DNA of 64,000 bases from Mycobacterium sp. OAS707 (lineage in GTDB: Bacteria > Actinomycetota > Actinomycetes > Mycobacteriales > Mycobacteriaceae). The stretch lies in NCBI RefSeq assembly GCF_014873705.1, contig NZ_JADBDS010000003.1:1240001-1304000 (forward strand). Reading direction: 5' to 3'. The notes beneath the pieces are model-generated. The model was not told where the DNA came from and did no database searches. It saw nothing but the letters and a program-made list of their open reading frames with translations. The translations under genes and the position numbers were made by a program. This document shows, in pieces, positions 24,444 to 32,667 of the stretch (position 1 is its first letter; each line of letters begins with the position of its first letter).

Positions 24444-25136
24444 TCAGCTCCACAACCCGATCTCGTCGAGCCGGGTCACCAAACGCTGGGCGGCGTCGGT
24501 GAACTCACCTGAGGTGAGCCGCACGACGGTGTCGACGTCGCGCCTGCGTAACGCCGCGATCAGTTCCCGGTGGCCTGCCACCGCCGCGGCTCCCCACGCC
24601 GGCTCGCTCGCATAGATCTGTCCAGGGATATAGCGCGCGACGTGCAACAGGAACCAGGCCAGCTTGATTCGGTCCGTCGTCCGGTTGAACGCCCGGTGAA
24701 ACGTGAACTCGGCCGCGACGATCTCCTCGGGCTCGCCGCGGTCGACGGCCGCGGCGAGCACCTCGTTGAGCCCTTCCAGCTCATCGATCTGCGCGTCGGT
24801 TATCCGTTCGGCCGCCGTCGCCGCCAACTCCTTGGCAATGGTGGCCTGCAACCAGAAGATGTCCTCGATATCACTGCGGGTCAGCGGAACCACCACATGT
24901 CCGCGGTGCGGTTCGAGCTGAACCATGCCTTCGCCGCGCAGCGTGCGCAGCGCCTCGCGCACGGGTGTGATGCTGACGCCGAGCGCAGCGGCCGTTTCGT
25001 CGAGCCGGACGAAGGTCCCCGGCCGCAGCGTGCCGGTCATGATGTCGGTGCGCAAACGGGCCGCGACCTCGTCGGAGAGCTGCTCGCGACGCACCGCCCG
25101 GCGCCGCTGTGAACGGTGCCTGGCGGGTGCGTTCAT
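24444..25136 (-). CDS. mce1R: GntR-family repressor Mce1R
   Basis: The predicted product has 230 residues from the ATG at 25136. It has a basic N-terminal extension, the winged helix LSDEVAARLRTDIMTGTLRPGTFVRLDETAAALGVSITPVREALRTLRGEGMVQLEPHRGHVV, and an FCD domain (DIEDIFWLQATIAKELAATAA, EFTFHRAFN, AGHRELIAAL). It is divergent from fadD5 and the mce1 genes, as Rv0165c is in M. tuberculosis, where it represses mce1 and is thought to sense fatty acids. A TTTGATCAAA palindrome lies in the shared promoter. Confidence 0.93.
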   Translation of the reverse strand: MNAPARHRSQRRRAVRREQLSDEVAARLRTDIMTGTLRPGTFVRLDETAAALGVSITPVREALRTLRGEGMVQLEPHRGHVVVPLTRSDIEDIFWLQATIAKELAATAAERITDAQIDELEGLNEVLAAAVDRGEPEEIVAAEFTFHRAFNRTTDRIKLAWFLLHVARYIPGQIYASEPAWGAAAVAGHRELIAALRRRDVDTVVRLTSGEFTDAAQRLVTRLDEIGLWS

Positions 25137-25211
25137 GACTGTCTCCGGTTGTCTCGCGGTGGGGTTGTCCCCGCGGCGCCGAGGTCTTAGTGTGACCACG
25201 GCAACACAATG

Positions 25212-25221
25212 TTTGATCAAA
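25212..25221. promoter_or_regulatory. Palindrome in the mce1R-fadD5 promoter region
   Basis: TTTGATCAAA is a perfect 10-bp palindrome in an A/T-rich patch (CACAATGTTTGATCAAATATC) within a GC-rich region. It lies 75 bases upstream of mce1R and 43 bases upstream of the fadD5 start. It is the best visible candidate for the Mce1R operator. I cannot compare it with a published footprint here. Confidence 0.45.
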
Positions 25222-25263
25222 TATCAACGCCGCGCAACCCGCCGCCCGAGGGAGCACTCGCTG

Positions 25264-26904
25264 TTGACCGCTGAGCCGTCACCGACAGACCAGCCGTATC
25301 TGGCGCGTCGGCAGAACTGGACGAACCAGCTCGCCAGGCACGCGTTGATGCAGCCCGACGCCACGGCACTGCGATTCCTCGGTCACACGACGACCTGGGG
25401 TGAGCTCGACCGCAGGGTGACGGCGCTGGCAGGTGCGCTGAGCAGGCGTGGAGTCGGTTTCGGCGACCGCGTGCTGATCCTGATGCTCAACCGCACCGAG
25501 TTCGTCGAGTCGTTCCTGGCCGCCAACAAGCTGGGTGCCATCGCCGTACCCGTGAACTTCCGGATGACGCCGCCGGAGATCGCGTTCCTGGTCAGTGACT
25601 GCCAGGCCCGCGTCGTGATCACCGAGACGGTGCTGGCCAACGTGGCCACCGCCGTTCGCGACCTCGACCCGACGCTGCAGACCGTCATCGTCGCCGGTGG
25701 CGCCACCGACGACTCGGTGATCGGGTACGACGACGTGATCGCAGAACAAGGGGACCCGGCCCCGGTTGTCGACATCCCCAACGACTCGCCCGCGCTGATC
25801 ATGTACACGTCGGGCACCACCGGCAGGCCCAAGGGCGCGGTGCTCACCCACACCAACATCGCGGGTCAGGCGATGACCAACCTGTTCACGATCGCCGCCG
25901 ACGTCAACAACGACGTCGGCTTCATCGGGGTGCCGCTGTTCCACATCGCGGGCATCGGCAACACGATCACCCCGCTGCAGCTCGGGCTGCCGACCGTCAT
26001 CTATCCGCTCGGTGCATTCGATCCGGCCCACCTGCTCGACGTCCTCGAGTCCGAGCAGGTGACCACGATGTTCCTGGTGCCCGCACAGTGGCAGGCGGTG
26101 GTTGCCGAGCAGCGGGCCAACCCGCGAAAGCTGGCGCTCCGGGTGCTGTCGTGGGGCGCCGCACCGGCGTCGGACACGCTGCTGCGCGGGATGGCCGAGA
26201 CCTTCCCAGGTACTCAGATCTACGCCGCATTCGGGCAGACCGAGATGTCGCCAGTGACGTGTATGTTGTTGGCGCAGGACGCAATTCGCAAACTCGGCTC
26301 GGTCGGCAAGGTGATCCCGACGGTGGCCGCGCGCGTCGTCGACGAGAACATGAACGACGTCCCCGTCGGCCAGGTCGGCGAAATCGTCTATCGCGCACCG
26401 ACGCTGATGGCCGGCTATTGGAACAATCCGAAAGCCACCGCCGAGGCATTCGAAGGCGGCTGGTTCCATTCCGGCGACCTGGTCCGCCAGGACGACGAGG
26501 GTTATGTCTGGGTCGTCGACCGCAAGAAGGACATGATCATCTCCGGCGGCGAGAACATCTACTGCGCCGAGGTCGAAAACGCACTGGCGGCCCACCCCGC
26601 CATCGTCGAGGTGGCTGTGATCGGGCGTCCCGACGAGAAGTGGGGCGAGGTTCCCGTCGCCGTCCTCGCCCTTGCCGCCACGCATTCCGATCTTGGACTG
26701 GCTGACCTCGACGAATTCCTCACCGAAAGGCTGGCGCGATACAAGCATCCGAAGGCGCTGCAGATCGTCGACGCCCTCCCGCGCAACCCCGCTGGCAAAG
26801 TCCTGAAAACGGAACTGCGAGCGCGTTTCGGCGTGGCAAATTTCATTGACGCTGGCGAAAGTTCCACTCCGCCAACGGTTTCTGCTGCGGCGCAAGACAT
26901 TTAA
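25264..26904 (+). CDS. fadD5: Fatty acyl-CoA synthetase FadD5
   Basis: The predicted product has 546 residues from a TTG at 25264, preceded by GAGGGAG at a good distance; no ATG or GTG is available before the conserved YLARRQNWTNQLARHALMQPDA segment. AMP-binding motifs are MYTSGTTGRPKGAVLTH (near 180), GAAPASDTLL, AAFGQTEMSPVT, GWFHSGDLV and the hinge DRKKDMIISGGENIYC. The catalytic Lys is in PRNPAGKVLKTEL near the end. It activates fatty acids with CoA and is the first gene of the mce1 operon. Confidence 0.95.
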   Translation: MTAEPSPTDQPYLARRQNWTNQLARHALMQPDATALRFLGHTTTWGELDRRVTALAGALSRRGVGFGDRVLILMLNRTEFVESFLAANKLGAIAVPVNFRMTPPEIAFLVSDCQARVVITETVLANVATAVRDLDPTLQTVIVAGGATDDSVIGYDDVIAEQGDPAPVVDIPNDSPALIMYTSGTTGRPKGAVLTHTNIAGQAMTNLFTIAADVNNDVGFIGVPLFHIAGIGNTITPLQLGLPTVIYPLGAFDPAHLLDVLESEQVTTMFLVPAQWQAVVAEQRANPRKLALRVLSWGAAPASDTLLRGMAETFPGTQIYAAFGQTEMSPVTCMLLAQDAIRKLGSVGKVIPTVAARVVDENMNDVPVGQVGEIVYRAPTLMAGYWNNPKATAEAFEGGWFHSGDLVRQDDEGYVWVVDRKKDMIISGGENIYCAEVENALAAHPAIVEVAVIGRPDEKWGEVPVAVLALAATHSDLGLADLDEFLTERLARYKHPKALQIVDALPRNPAGKVLKTELRARFGVANFIDAGESSTPPTVSAAAQDI

Positions 26905-26991
26905 CGAACGGGGGAGGCTTTGCTAACGGTTACGGGCACAATCCTGCCGATGCGGTGCACGCGCAGTACAGCATCGGGTACAGTCCTGTGG

Positions 26992-27023
26992 TCCGTCTTA
27001 CTACTTGCGAGTAGGGAGACGGA
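26992..27023 (+). promoter_or_regulatory. Hairpin in the fadD5-yrbE1A gap
   Basis: TCCGTCT (26992-26998) pairs with AGACGGA (27017-27023) and CTAC with GTAG, separated by a TA/GG mismatch and closed by a 6-base loop. It lies in the 212-base gap between fadD5 and yrbE1A, the only sizeable gap in the operon. It has no T run. It could be an attenuator, a processing site that uncouples fadD5 from the transporter genes, or part of an internal promoter. Confidence 0.4.
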
Positions 27024-27116
27024 TGTCACACACACGGGGTTGGGGCAAGGAGGGTGCGTGCGACACGGGCTGCCGCTGCGCCACGGCCGGCACGGTTTCG
27101 TGGTGGGAGCGACCTG

Positions 27117-27911
27117 GTGACGGCGTCGACCGGCATGGTCGGCTATGTGCGCGAACAGACCAGACCTGCCCTGCAGGCTGTCGGCGGTTTCACGCGTATG
27201 TGCGTGCTGACCGGGAGGGCGCTGTTCCGGCCATTCCAGTGGCGCGAGTTCATCCTTCAGAGCTGGTTCTTGTTTCGGGTGTCGTTCCTGCCGACCCTGG
27301 CGGTGTCCGCGCCGCTGACCGTGCTGTTGATCTTCCTGTTGAATATCCTGCTCGCCGAGTTCGGCGCCGCCGACGTGTCGGGAGCGGGTGCGGCAATCGG
27401 CGCCGTCACCCAGTTGGGCCCGCTGGTCACGGTGCTGGTGGTGGCCGGCGCCGGATCGACAGCCATCTGCGCAGACCTCGGCGCACGCACCATTCGTGAA
27501 GAGATCGACGCGCTCGAGGTGCTCGGCATCGATCCGATCCACCGCCTCGTCGTTCCCCGCGTGGTGGCTTCGACGTTCGTGGCGCTGCTCCTCAACGGCG
27601 CGGTGATCACCATCGGGCTCGTCGGCGGCTTCGTCTTCGGCGTGTATCTGCAGAACGTGTCTGCGGGCGCCTACGTCTCGACGCTGACACTGATCACGGG
27701 CCTGCCCGAAGTGTTGATCTCGGTCGTCAAGGCCACAGTCTTCGGACTGATCGCCGGCCTGGTCGGCTGCTACCGCGGGCTCACCGTCTCCGGTGGCGCC
27801 AAGGGCGTCGGAACCGCGGTCAACGAGACGCTGGTCCTATGCGTCATCGCGCTGTTCGCCGTCAACGTGGTGCTGACCACGATCGGCGTCCGGTTCGGAA
27901 CGGGGCGTTGA
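27117..27911 (+). CDS. yrbE1A: Mce1 permease subunit YrbE1A
   Basis: The predicted product has 264 residues from a GTG at 27117 with GGGAG upstream. It is an MlaE-type permease with five or so hydrophobic segments and the conserved cytoplasmic helix ADLGARTIREEIDALEVLGIDPIHRLVVPRV that contacts the MceG ATPase. With YrbE1B it forms the inner-membrane channel of the Mce1 fatty-acid importer. The ATPase gene mceG is elsewhere in mycobacterial genomes and is not in this window. The gene is one base from yrbE1B. Confidence 0.95.
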   Translation: MTASTGMVGYVREQTRPALQAVGGFTRMCVLTGRALFRPFQWREFILQSWFLFRVSFLPTLAVSAPLTVLLIFLLNILLAEFGAADVSGAGAAIGAVTQLGPLVTVLVVAGAGSTAICADLGARTIREEIDALEVLGIDPIHRLVVPRVVASTFVALLLNGAVITIGLVGGFVFGVYLQNVSAGAYVSTLTLITGLPEVLISVVKATVFGLIAGLVGCYRGLTVSGGAKGVGTAVNETLVLCVIALFAVNVVLTTIGVRFGTGR

Positions 27912-27912
27912 C

Positions 27913-28782
27913 ATGAGTACCGGCGCCGTTCTTCGGTCACGATTTCCGCGGGGAACCGCGCGCGCTGAAAAAGTCGCAGGCGCGCCAGTGCGCTTCCTCG
28001 ACAGTGTCGGCCACGTCGCGTGGTTCATCGTCACCGCGCTGGGCGCAACCGGGCATGCCCTGCGTTACTACCGCAAGGAGACGCTGCGGCTGATCGCCGA
28101 GATCGGCATGGGCACTGGCGCAATGGCCGTCATCGGCGGCACCGCGGCGATCGTCGGCTTCGTCAGCTTGTCAGGATCGTCACTGGTAGCCATCCAGGGC
28201 TTCGCGTCGCTCGGCAATATCGGTGTCGAGGCGTTCACCGGATTCTTCGCCGCGATGATCAACGTGCGATCCGCGGCTCCGCTGGTGTCCGGCGTCGCGT
28301 TGGCCGCGGTCGTCGGCGCAGGCGCGACGGCCGAATTGGGCGCCATGCGGATCAGCGAGGAGATCGATGCCCTCGAGGTGATGGGCATCAAGTCGATCTC
28401 CTACCTGGTCTCGACTCGAATCATGGCCGGCTTCGTGGTGATCATCCCGCTCTACGCGATGGCGATGATCCTGTCGTTCCTCTCCGGTCAAGTGACCACC
28501 ACGTTGTTCTACGGTCAGTCGACCGGCACCTATGACCACTACTTCCGCACGTTCCTGCGGCCCGAGGACGTGTTCTGGTCCTTCATGGACGCGATCATCA
28601 TCTCCGTGATCGTCATGCTCAACCACTGCTACTACGGCTATTTCGCCAGCGGTGGCCCGGTTGGCGTCGGCGAGGCGGTGGGTCGGGCCATGCGGGCGTC
28701 GCTGGTGGCGGTGGCGTTGGTGGTGCTGTTCGTCGCGTTGGCGCTCTACGGCGTCGACCCCAACTTCAACTTGACGGTGTAG
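27913..28782 (+). CDS. yrbE1B: Mce1 permease subunit YrbE1B
   Basis: The predicted product has 289 residues, the same as recalled for Rv0168. It is an MlaE-type permease carrying GAMRISEEIDALEVMGIKSISYLVSTRI and ending VALALYGVDPNFNLTV. It is the second half of the Mce1 permease and lies directly between yrbE1A and mce1A. Confidence 0.95.
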   Translation: MSTGAVLRSRFPRGTARAEKVAGAPVRFLDSVGHVAWFIVTALGATGHALRYYRKETLRLIAEIGMGTGAMAVIGGTAAIVGFVSLSGSSLVAIQGFASLGNIGVEAFTGFFAAMINVRSAAPLVSGVALAAVVGAGATAELGAMRISEEIDALEVMGIKSISYLVSTRIMAGFVVIIPLYAMAMILSFLSGQVTTTLFYGQSTGTYDHYFRTFLRPEDVFWSFMDAIIISVIVMLNHCYYGYFASGGPVGVGEAVGRAMRASLVAVALVVLFVALALYGVDPNFNLTV

Positions 28783-28785
28783 CCG

Positions 28786-30063
28786 ATGACCGCACCCGTG
28801 AACAAGTCCCGCACACCGCCGTACAAAGTGGCGGGCGCGATCTTGACGCTGCTGGTCGTCATCGCGATGGTCCTGGTCTTCCTCCAGTTCCGCGGCACCT
28901 TCCTCGACCGCGAGGATCTGACGATGATGGCGGCGCGAGCCGGCCTTTCGATGGATCCCGGCGCCAAGGTGACCTACAACGGTGTGGAGATCGGCAGGGT
29001 CGGCCAGGTTGACCAGGTCGACGTCGGCGGCGAGCCCAAGGCGAAGATCACGCTGAAGGTAGACCGCCAGTATCTGCACCTGATTCCGAAGAACGTCAAT
29101 GCCGATATCACCGCGACCACGGTGTTCGGCAACAAGTACATATCCTTCACGTCGCCGAAAAACCCTACGCCGCAACGTATTTCGCCGTCCGATGTGATCG
29201 ATGCGACGTCGGTGACGACCGAGTTCAACACCTTGTTCGAGACGGTCGTCGACGTGGCCCAGCAAGTCGACCCGATCAAGTTGAACCAGACATTGAGCGC
29301 CACAGCCGAAGCACTCAACGGGCTGGGCGATCGGTTCGGTCAGTCGATCGTGCACGGCAACGAGATCCTCGACGACGTCAATCCGCTGATGCCCCAGATC
29401 CGCCGGGACAACAAGTTGCTCGCCGACCTGGGTGACGTTTACGCCAACGCGGCGCCCGACCTGTTCGACGGCCTGGAGAACGCCGTCACCACCGCGCGCA
29501 CGCTGAATGAGCAGCAGGGCAACATCGACCAGGCGCTGATGGCGGCTGTCGGGTTCGGCAACACCGGCGGCGACATCTTCGAACGCAGCGGGCCCTACCT
29601 GGTCCGTGGCACTGCTGACCTGGTGCCCACCTCACAGCTGCTCGACACATACAGTCCTGCGCTGTTCTGCACTATCCGCAACTTCCACGACGTGGAGCCC
29701 AAGGTCGCGGCGTCATTGGGTGGCAATGGATATTCGCTCCGGACCACCAGTGAGCTGATCGGCCCGGGCAACCCCTACGTCTATCCGGACAATCTGCCGC
29801 GGGTGAACGCCAAGGGTGGCCCGGAGGGTAGGCCCGGCTGCTGGCAGCCGATCACGCGCGATCTGTGGCCCGCGCCGTACCTGGTGATGGACACCGGTGC
29901 CTCGATTGCGCCGTACAACCACCTGGAACTGGCCTCGCCGTTCGGCTGCGCCGGCCTGCCGCCGTGCATCATTCCGCTGCTTCCTGCGCCGATTCCGATC
30001 ATCGCTCCTGGGATCGAATACGTCTGGGGGCGTCAGTTCGGGGAGAACACGATCAACCCATGA
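28786..30063 (+). CDS. mce1A: Mce1 family protein Mce1A
   Basis: The predicted product has 425 residues. A single N-terminal membrane helix (GAILTLLVVIAMVLVFLQF) precedes the MlaD/MCE domain (MDPGAKVTYNGVEIGRVGQVDQV). A long helical region follows (ETVVDVAQQVDPIKLNQTLSATAEALNGLGDRFG), then a C-terminal cysteine-containing domain (FCTIRNFHDVEP, GCAGLPPCIIP). In the Mce1 complex six MCE proteins form a hexameric tube that carries lipids across the periplasm. The stop overlaps the mce1B start by four bases (ATGA). Confidence 0.95.
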   Translation: MTAPVNKSRTPPYKVAGAILTLLVVIAMVLVFLQFRGTFLDREDLTMMAARAGLSMDPGAKVTYNGVEIGRVGQVDQVDVGGEPKAKITLKVDRQYLHLIPKNVNADITATTVFGNKYISFTSPKNPTPQRISPSDVIDATSVTTEFNTLFETVVDVAQQVDPIKLNQTLSATAEALNGLGDRFGQSIVHGNEILDDVNPLMPQIRRDNKLLADLGDVYANAAPDLFDGLENAVTTARTLNEQQGNIDQALMAAVGFGNTGGDIFERSGPYLVRGTADLVPTSQLLDTYSPALFCTIRNFHDVEPKVAASLGGNGYSLRTTSELIGPGNPYVYPDNLPRVNAKGGPEGRPGCWQPITRDLWPAPYLVMDTGASIAPYNHLELASPFGCAGLPPCIIPLLPAPIPIIAPGIEYVWGRQFGENTINP

Positions 30064-31091
30064 AAATCACCGGTACTGCTGTAAAGCTCGGCATCTTCTC
30101 GCTGGTGCTGCTGCTTTTCACCGCGATGATCATCGTGGTGTTCGGTCAGATGCGGTTCGACCGCACCACCGGATACACGGCTGTCTTCTCCAACGTCAGC
30201 GGCCTTCGGGCCGGGCAGTTCGTCCGCGCTTCCGGCGTCGAGGTCGGCAAGGTCTCCAAGATCGAACTGATGGACGGTGGCGCGCAGGCGAAGGTGCACT
30301 TCACCGTCGATCGCTCGCTGCAACTGTTCGACGGGACCACGGCGTCCGTCCGGTACCTGAACCTGATCGGCGACCGGTATATGGAGCTCAAGCGCGGCGA
30401 CAGCAACAAGCGGCTGCCTGCCGGCGGCACCATCCCGATCGAGCGAACCCAGCCCGCGCTTGATCTGGACGCGTTGATCGGTGGCTTCCGTCCGGTGTTC
30501 CGGGCACTGGACCCCGCCAAGGTGAACAACATCGCCCAGTCGATCATCACGGTGTTCCAGGGCCAGGGGGGCACCATCAACGACATCCTGGACCAGACCG
30601 CATCGCTGACATCTGCGCTGGCCGATCGGGACCAAGCCATCGGCGAGGTGATCCGCAATCTGAACACCGTGCTCGACACGACCGTCAAGCACCAGCAGCA
30701 GTTCGACGAGACCGTCCAGAATTTCGAGAAGCTCATCACCGGTCTGAAGAATCGCAAGGACCCGATAGCCAGTTCGGTGGCGGATATCAGTGACGCTGCC
30801 GGCACGATCGGGGACCTGCTCGCCGACAACCGGCCGCTGCTGCAAAGCACGATCACCTATCTCGAGGGAGTCCAGCAGCCGCTGGTGGATCAGAAGGACC
30901 AGCTCAACGACATCCTGGTCAGGCTGCCGACGGCGTTCAACATCATCGGGCGCGCCGGTGGTATCTACGGCGACTTCTTCAACTTCTATGCCTGCGATAT
31001 CACGCTGAAGACGTTCGGGCTGCAGCCCGGCGGTCCGGTTCGCACTGTCAAACTCACCAGTCAGCCGTCGGGTAGGTGCACGCCGCAATGA
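30060..31091 (+). CDS. mce1B: Mce1 family protein Mce1B
   Basis: The predicted product has 343 residues. It has a membrane anchor LGIFSLVLLLFTAMIIVVFGQM, an MCE domain (SNVSGLRAGQFVRASGVEVGKVSKIELMDGG), and a long helical rod with heptad-like spacing (residues 140-280). It ends in a short domain with two cysteines (YACDITL, GRCTPQ). It is among the shorter MCE subunits. It overlaps both neighbours by four bases. Confidence 0.95.
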   Translation: MKITGTAVKLGIFSLVLLLFTAMIIVVFGQMRFDRTTGYTAVFSNVSGLRAGQFVRASGVEVGKVSKIELMDGGAQAKVHFTVDRSLQLFDGTTASVRYLNLIGDRYMELKRGDSNKRLPAGGTIPIERTQPALDLDALIGGFRPVFRALDPAKVNNIAQSIITVFQGQGGTINDILDQTASLTSALADRDQAIGEVIRNLNTVLDTTVKHQQQFDETVQNFEKLITGLKNRKDPIASSVADISDAAGTIGDLLADNRPLLQSTITYLEGVQQPLVDQKDQLNDILVRLPTAFNIIGRAGGIYGDFFNFYACDITLKTFGLQPGGPVRTVKLTSQPSGRCTPQ

Positions 31092-32662
31092 GGACACTCG
31101 AGGGGTCGGACCGCATCAGAAACGGGATGATGGGCATTCTCATCCTGATTCTGGTGCTCGGCGTCGGCCAGAGCTTCGCGAGCGTTCCGATGCTCTTCGC
31201 GACACCCACCTATTACGCACAGTTCTCCGACACCGGTGGCATCGGCACCGGTGACAAGGTGCGCATTGCCGGCGTCGACGTCGGTCAAGTCCGGTCGATG
31301 CGAATCGACGGGGACAAAGTGGTGATCGGCTACTCGCTGCAGGGCACTCAGATCGGCACCGCGAGTCGCGCATCGATCCGCACCGACACGATCCTGGGTC
31401 GGCGCAACATGGAGATCGAACCGCGCGGCAAAGATCCGTTGCGCGCCAACGGGGTTCTGCCGTTGGGTCAGACCACCACTCCCTACCAGATCTACGACGC
31501 ATTCTTCGACGTGACCAAGGCGGCCTCCGGCTGGGACACCCAGACGGTGAAGCGGTCGCTGAATGTGTTGTCCGAGACCATCGATCAGACGTATCCGCAT
31601 CTGTCTGCGGCGCTCGACGGGGTGGCGCGGTTCTCCGACACCATCGGCAAGCGCGACGACGAGGTCAAGCAACTGCTCGCCAACGCCAACAAGATCGCGG
31701 GCGTCCTCGGCAACCGCAGCGCGCAGATCAACCAACTGTTCGTCAACGCCCAGTCGCTGTTGGCGGCGATCAATGAACGTAACTACCAAGTCAGCATGCT
31801 GCTCGAAAGGGTCGGAGAGTTCTCCGAACAGGTGAAGGGCTTCATCGACGACAACCCGAACCTCAACCACGTGCTCGAGCAGTTGCGCACCATCAGCGAC
31901 ACGCTGAAGGACCGCAAGTTCGATCTGATGCAGACGCTGACCACCGTAGCGAAATTCGTTGCGTCCCTTGGTGAAGCGGTCGCGTCCGGTCCGTTCTTCA
32001 AAGTCTTCTTGGCGAATCTGCTGCCTTACCAAATCCTGCAGCCGTTCGTCGACGCCGCGTTCAAGAAGCGCGGTATCGACCCCGAGAAGTTCTGGGGCGA
32101 TGCTGGCCTGCCGGCTTTCCGGTTCCCCGATCCGAACGGCCAGCGCTTCCCGAACGGCGCGCCTGCGCCCGCGCCGACGGTGCTGGAAGGCACGCCGGAA
32201 CACCCCGGCCCCGGCGTCCTGAAGGGCTCGCCGTGCTCGTACACGCCTGGCGTACCCGAGGGCCTGCCGCGGCCAGGCGATCCGCTGCCGTGCGCGGGCC
32301 TGACGACTGGTCCGTTCGGCGGCCCCGAATACGGACCGCCCGACGTCGCGACCTCCAATCCGAACCCCAACGGTCCGGGATTCACGCCTGGCGTGCCTGC
32401 GGCCGCCATACCGGGTCAGTTGCCCCCCGACATGCCGGGCGCTCCCGTTCCGCTGCCGCCTGCACCGCCAGGCGCACGTACCGTGCCGGTGGGTCCGCTG
32501 CCTCCGGAGGGACCGGACTTCACGCCCGGCATCGCCCCACTGCCGCCGGCGTTGAACGGACCGCCACCGCCGCCGGGGCCCGGCCCCGACGCCGGGCCGG
32601 CGGGCACGCCGCCGCTGCCCGGCAATCCGCCGTACCTCCCGCCCGGATCGCAGGAGGGCTGA
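31088..32662 (+). CDS. mce1C: Mce1 family protein Mce1C
   Basis: The predicted product has 524 residues from the ATG that overlaps the mce1B stop. It has an anchor helix (GMMGILILILVLGVGQSF), an MCE domain (SDTGGIGTGDKVRIAGVDVGQVRSMRIDG), a helical rod to about residue 310, and then some 190 residues of proline/glycine-rich sequence (repeats such as PPAPPGARTVPVGPLPPEG). The tail is probably disordered and may reach into the outer envelope. mce1D follows five bases later. Confidence 0.95.
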   Translation: MRTLEGSDRIRNGMMGILILILVLGVGQSFASVPMLFATPTYYAQFSDTGGIGTGDKVRIAGVDVGQVRSMRIDGDKVVIGYSLQGTQIGTASRASIRTDTILGRRNMEIEPRGKDPLRANGVLPLGQTTTPYQIYDAFFDVTKAASGWDTQTVKRSLNVLSETIDQTYPHLSAALDGVARFSDTIGKRDDEVKQLLANANKIAGVLGNRSAQINQLFVNAQSLLAAINERNYQVSMLLERVGEFSEQVKGFIDDNPNLNHVLEQLRTISDTLKDRKFDLMQTLTTVAKFVASLGEAVASGPFFKVFLANLLPYQILQPFVDAAFKKRGIDPEKFWGDAGLPAFRFPDPNGQRFPNGAPAPAPTVLEGTPEHPGPGVLKGSPCSYTPGVPEGLPRPGDPLPCAGLTTGPFGGPEYGPPDVATSNPNPNGPGFTPGVPAAAIPGQLPPDMPGAPVPLPPAPPGARTVPVGPLPPEGPDFTPGIAPLPPALNGPPPPPGPGPDAGPAGTPPLPGNPPYLPPGSQEG

Positions 32663-32667
32663 GATAG

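Noticed and set aside
25279..26895. 538-codon minus-strand frame opposite fadD5
   Set aside because: The AMP-binding motifs of fadD5 fix the coding strand.
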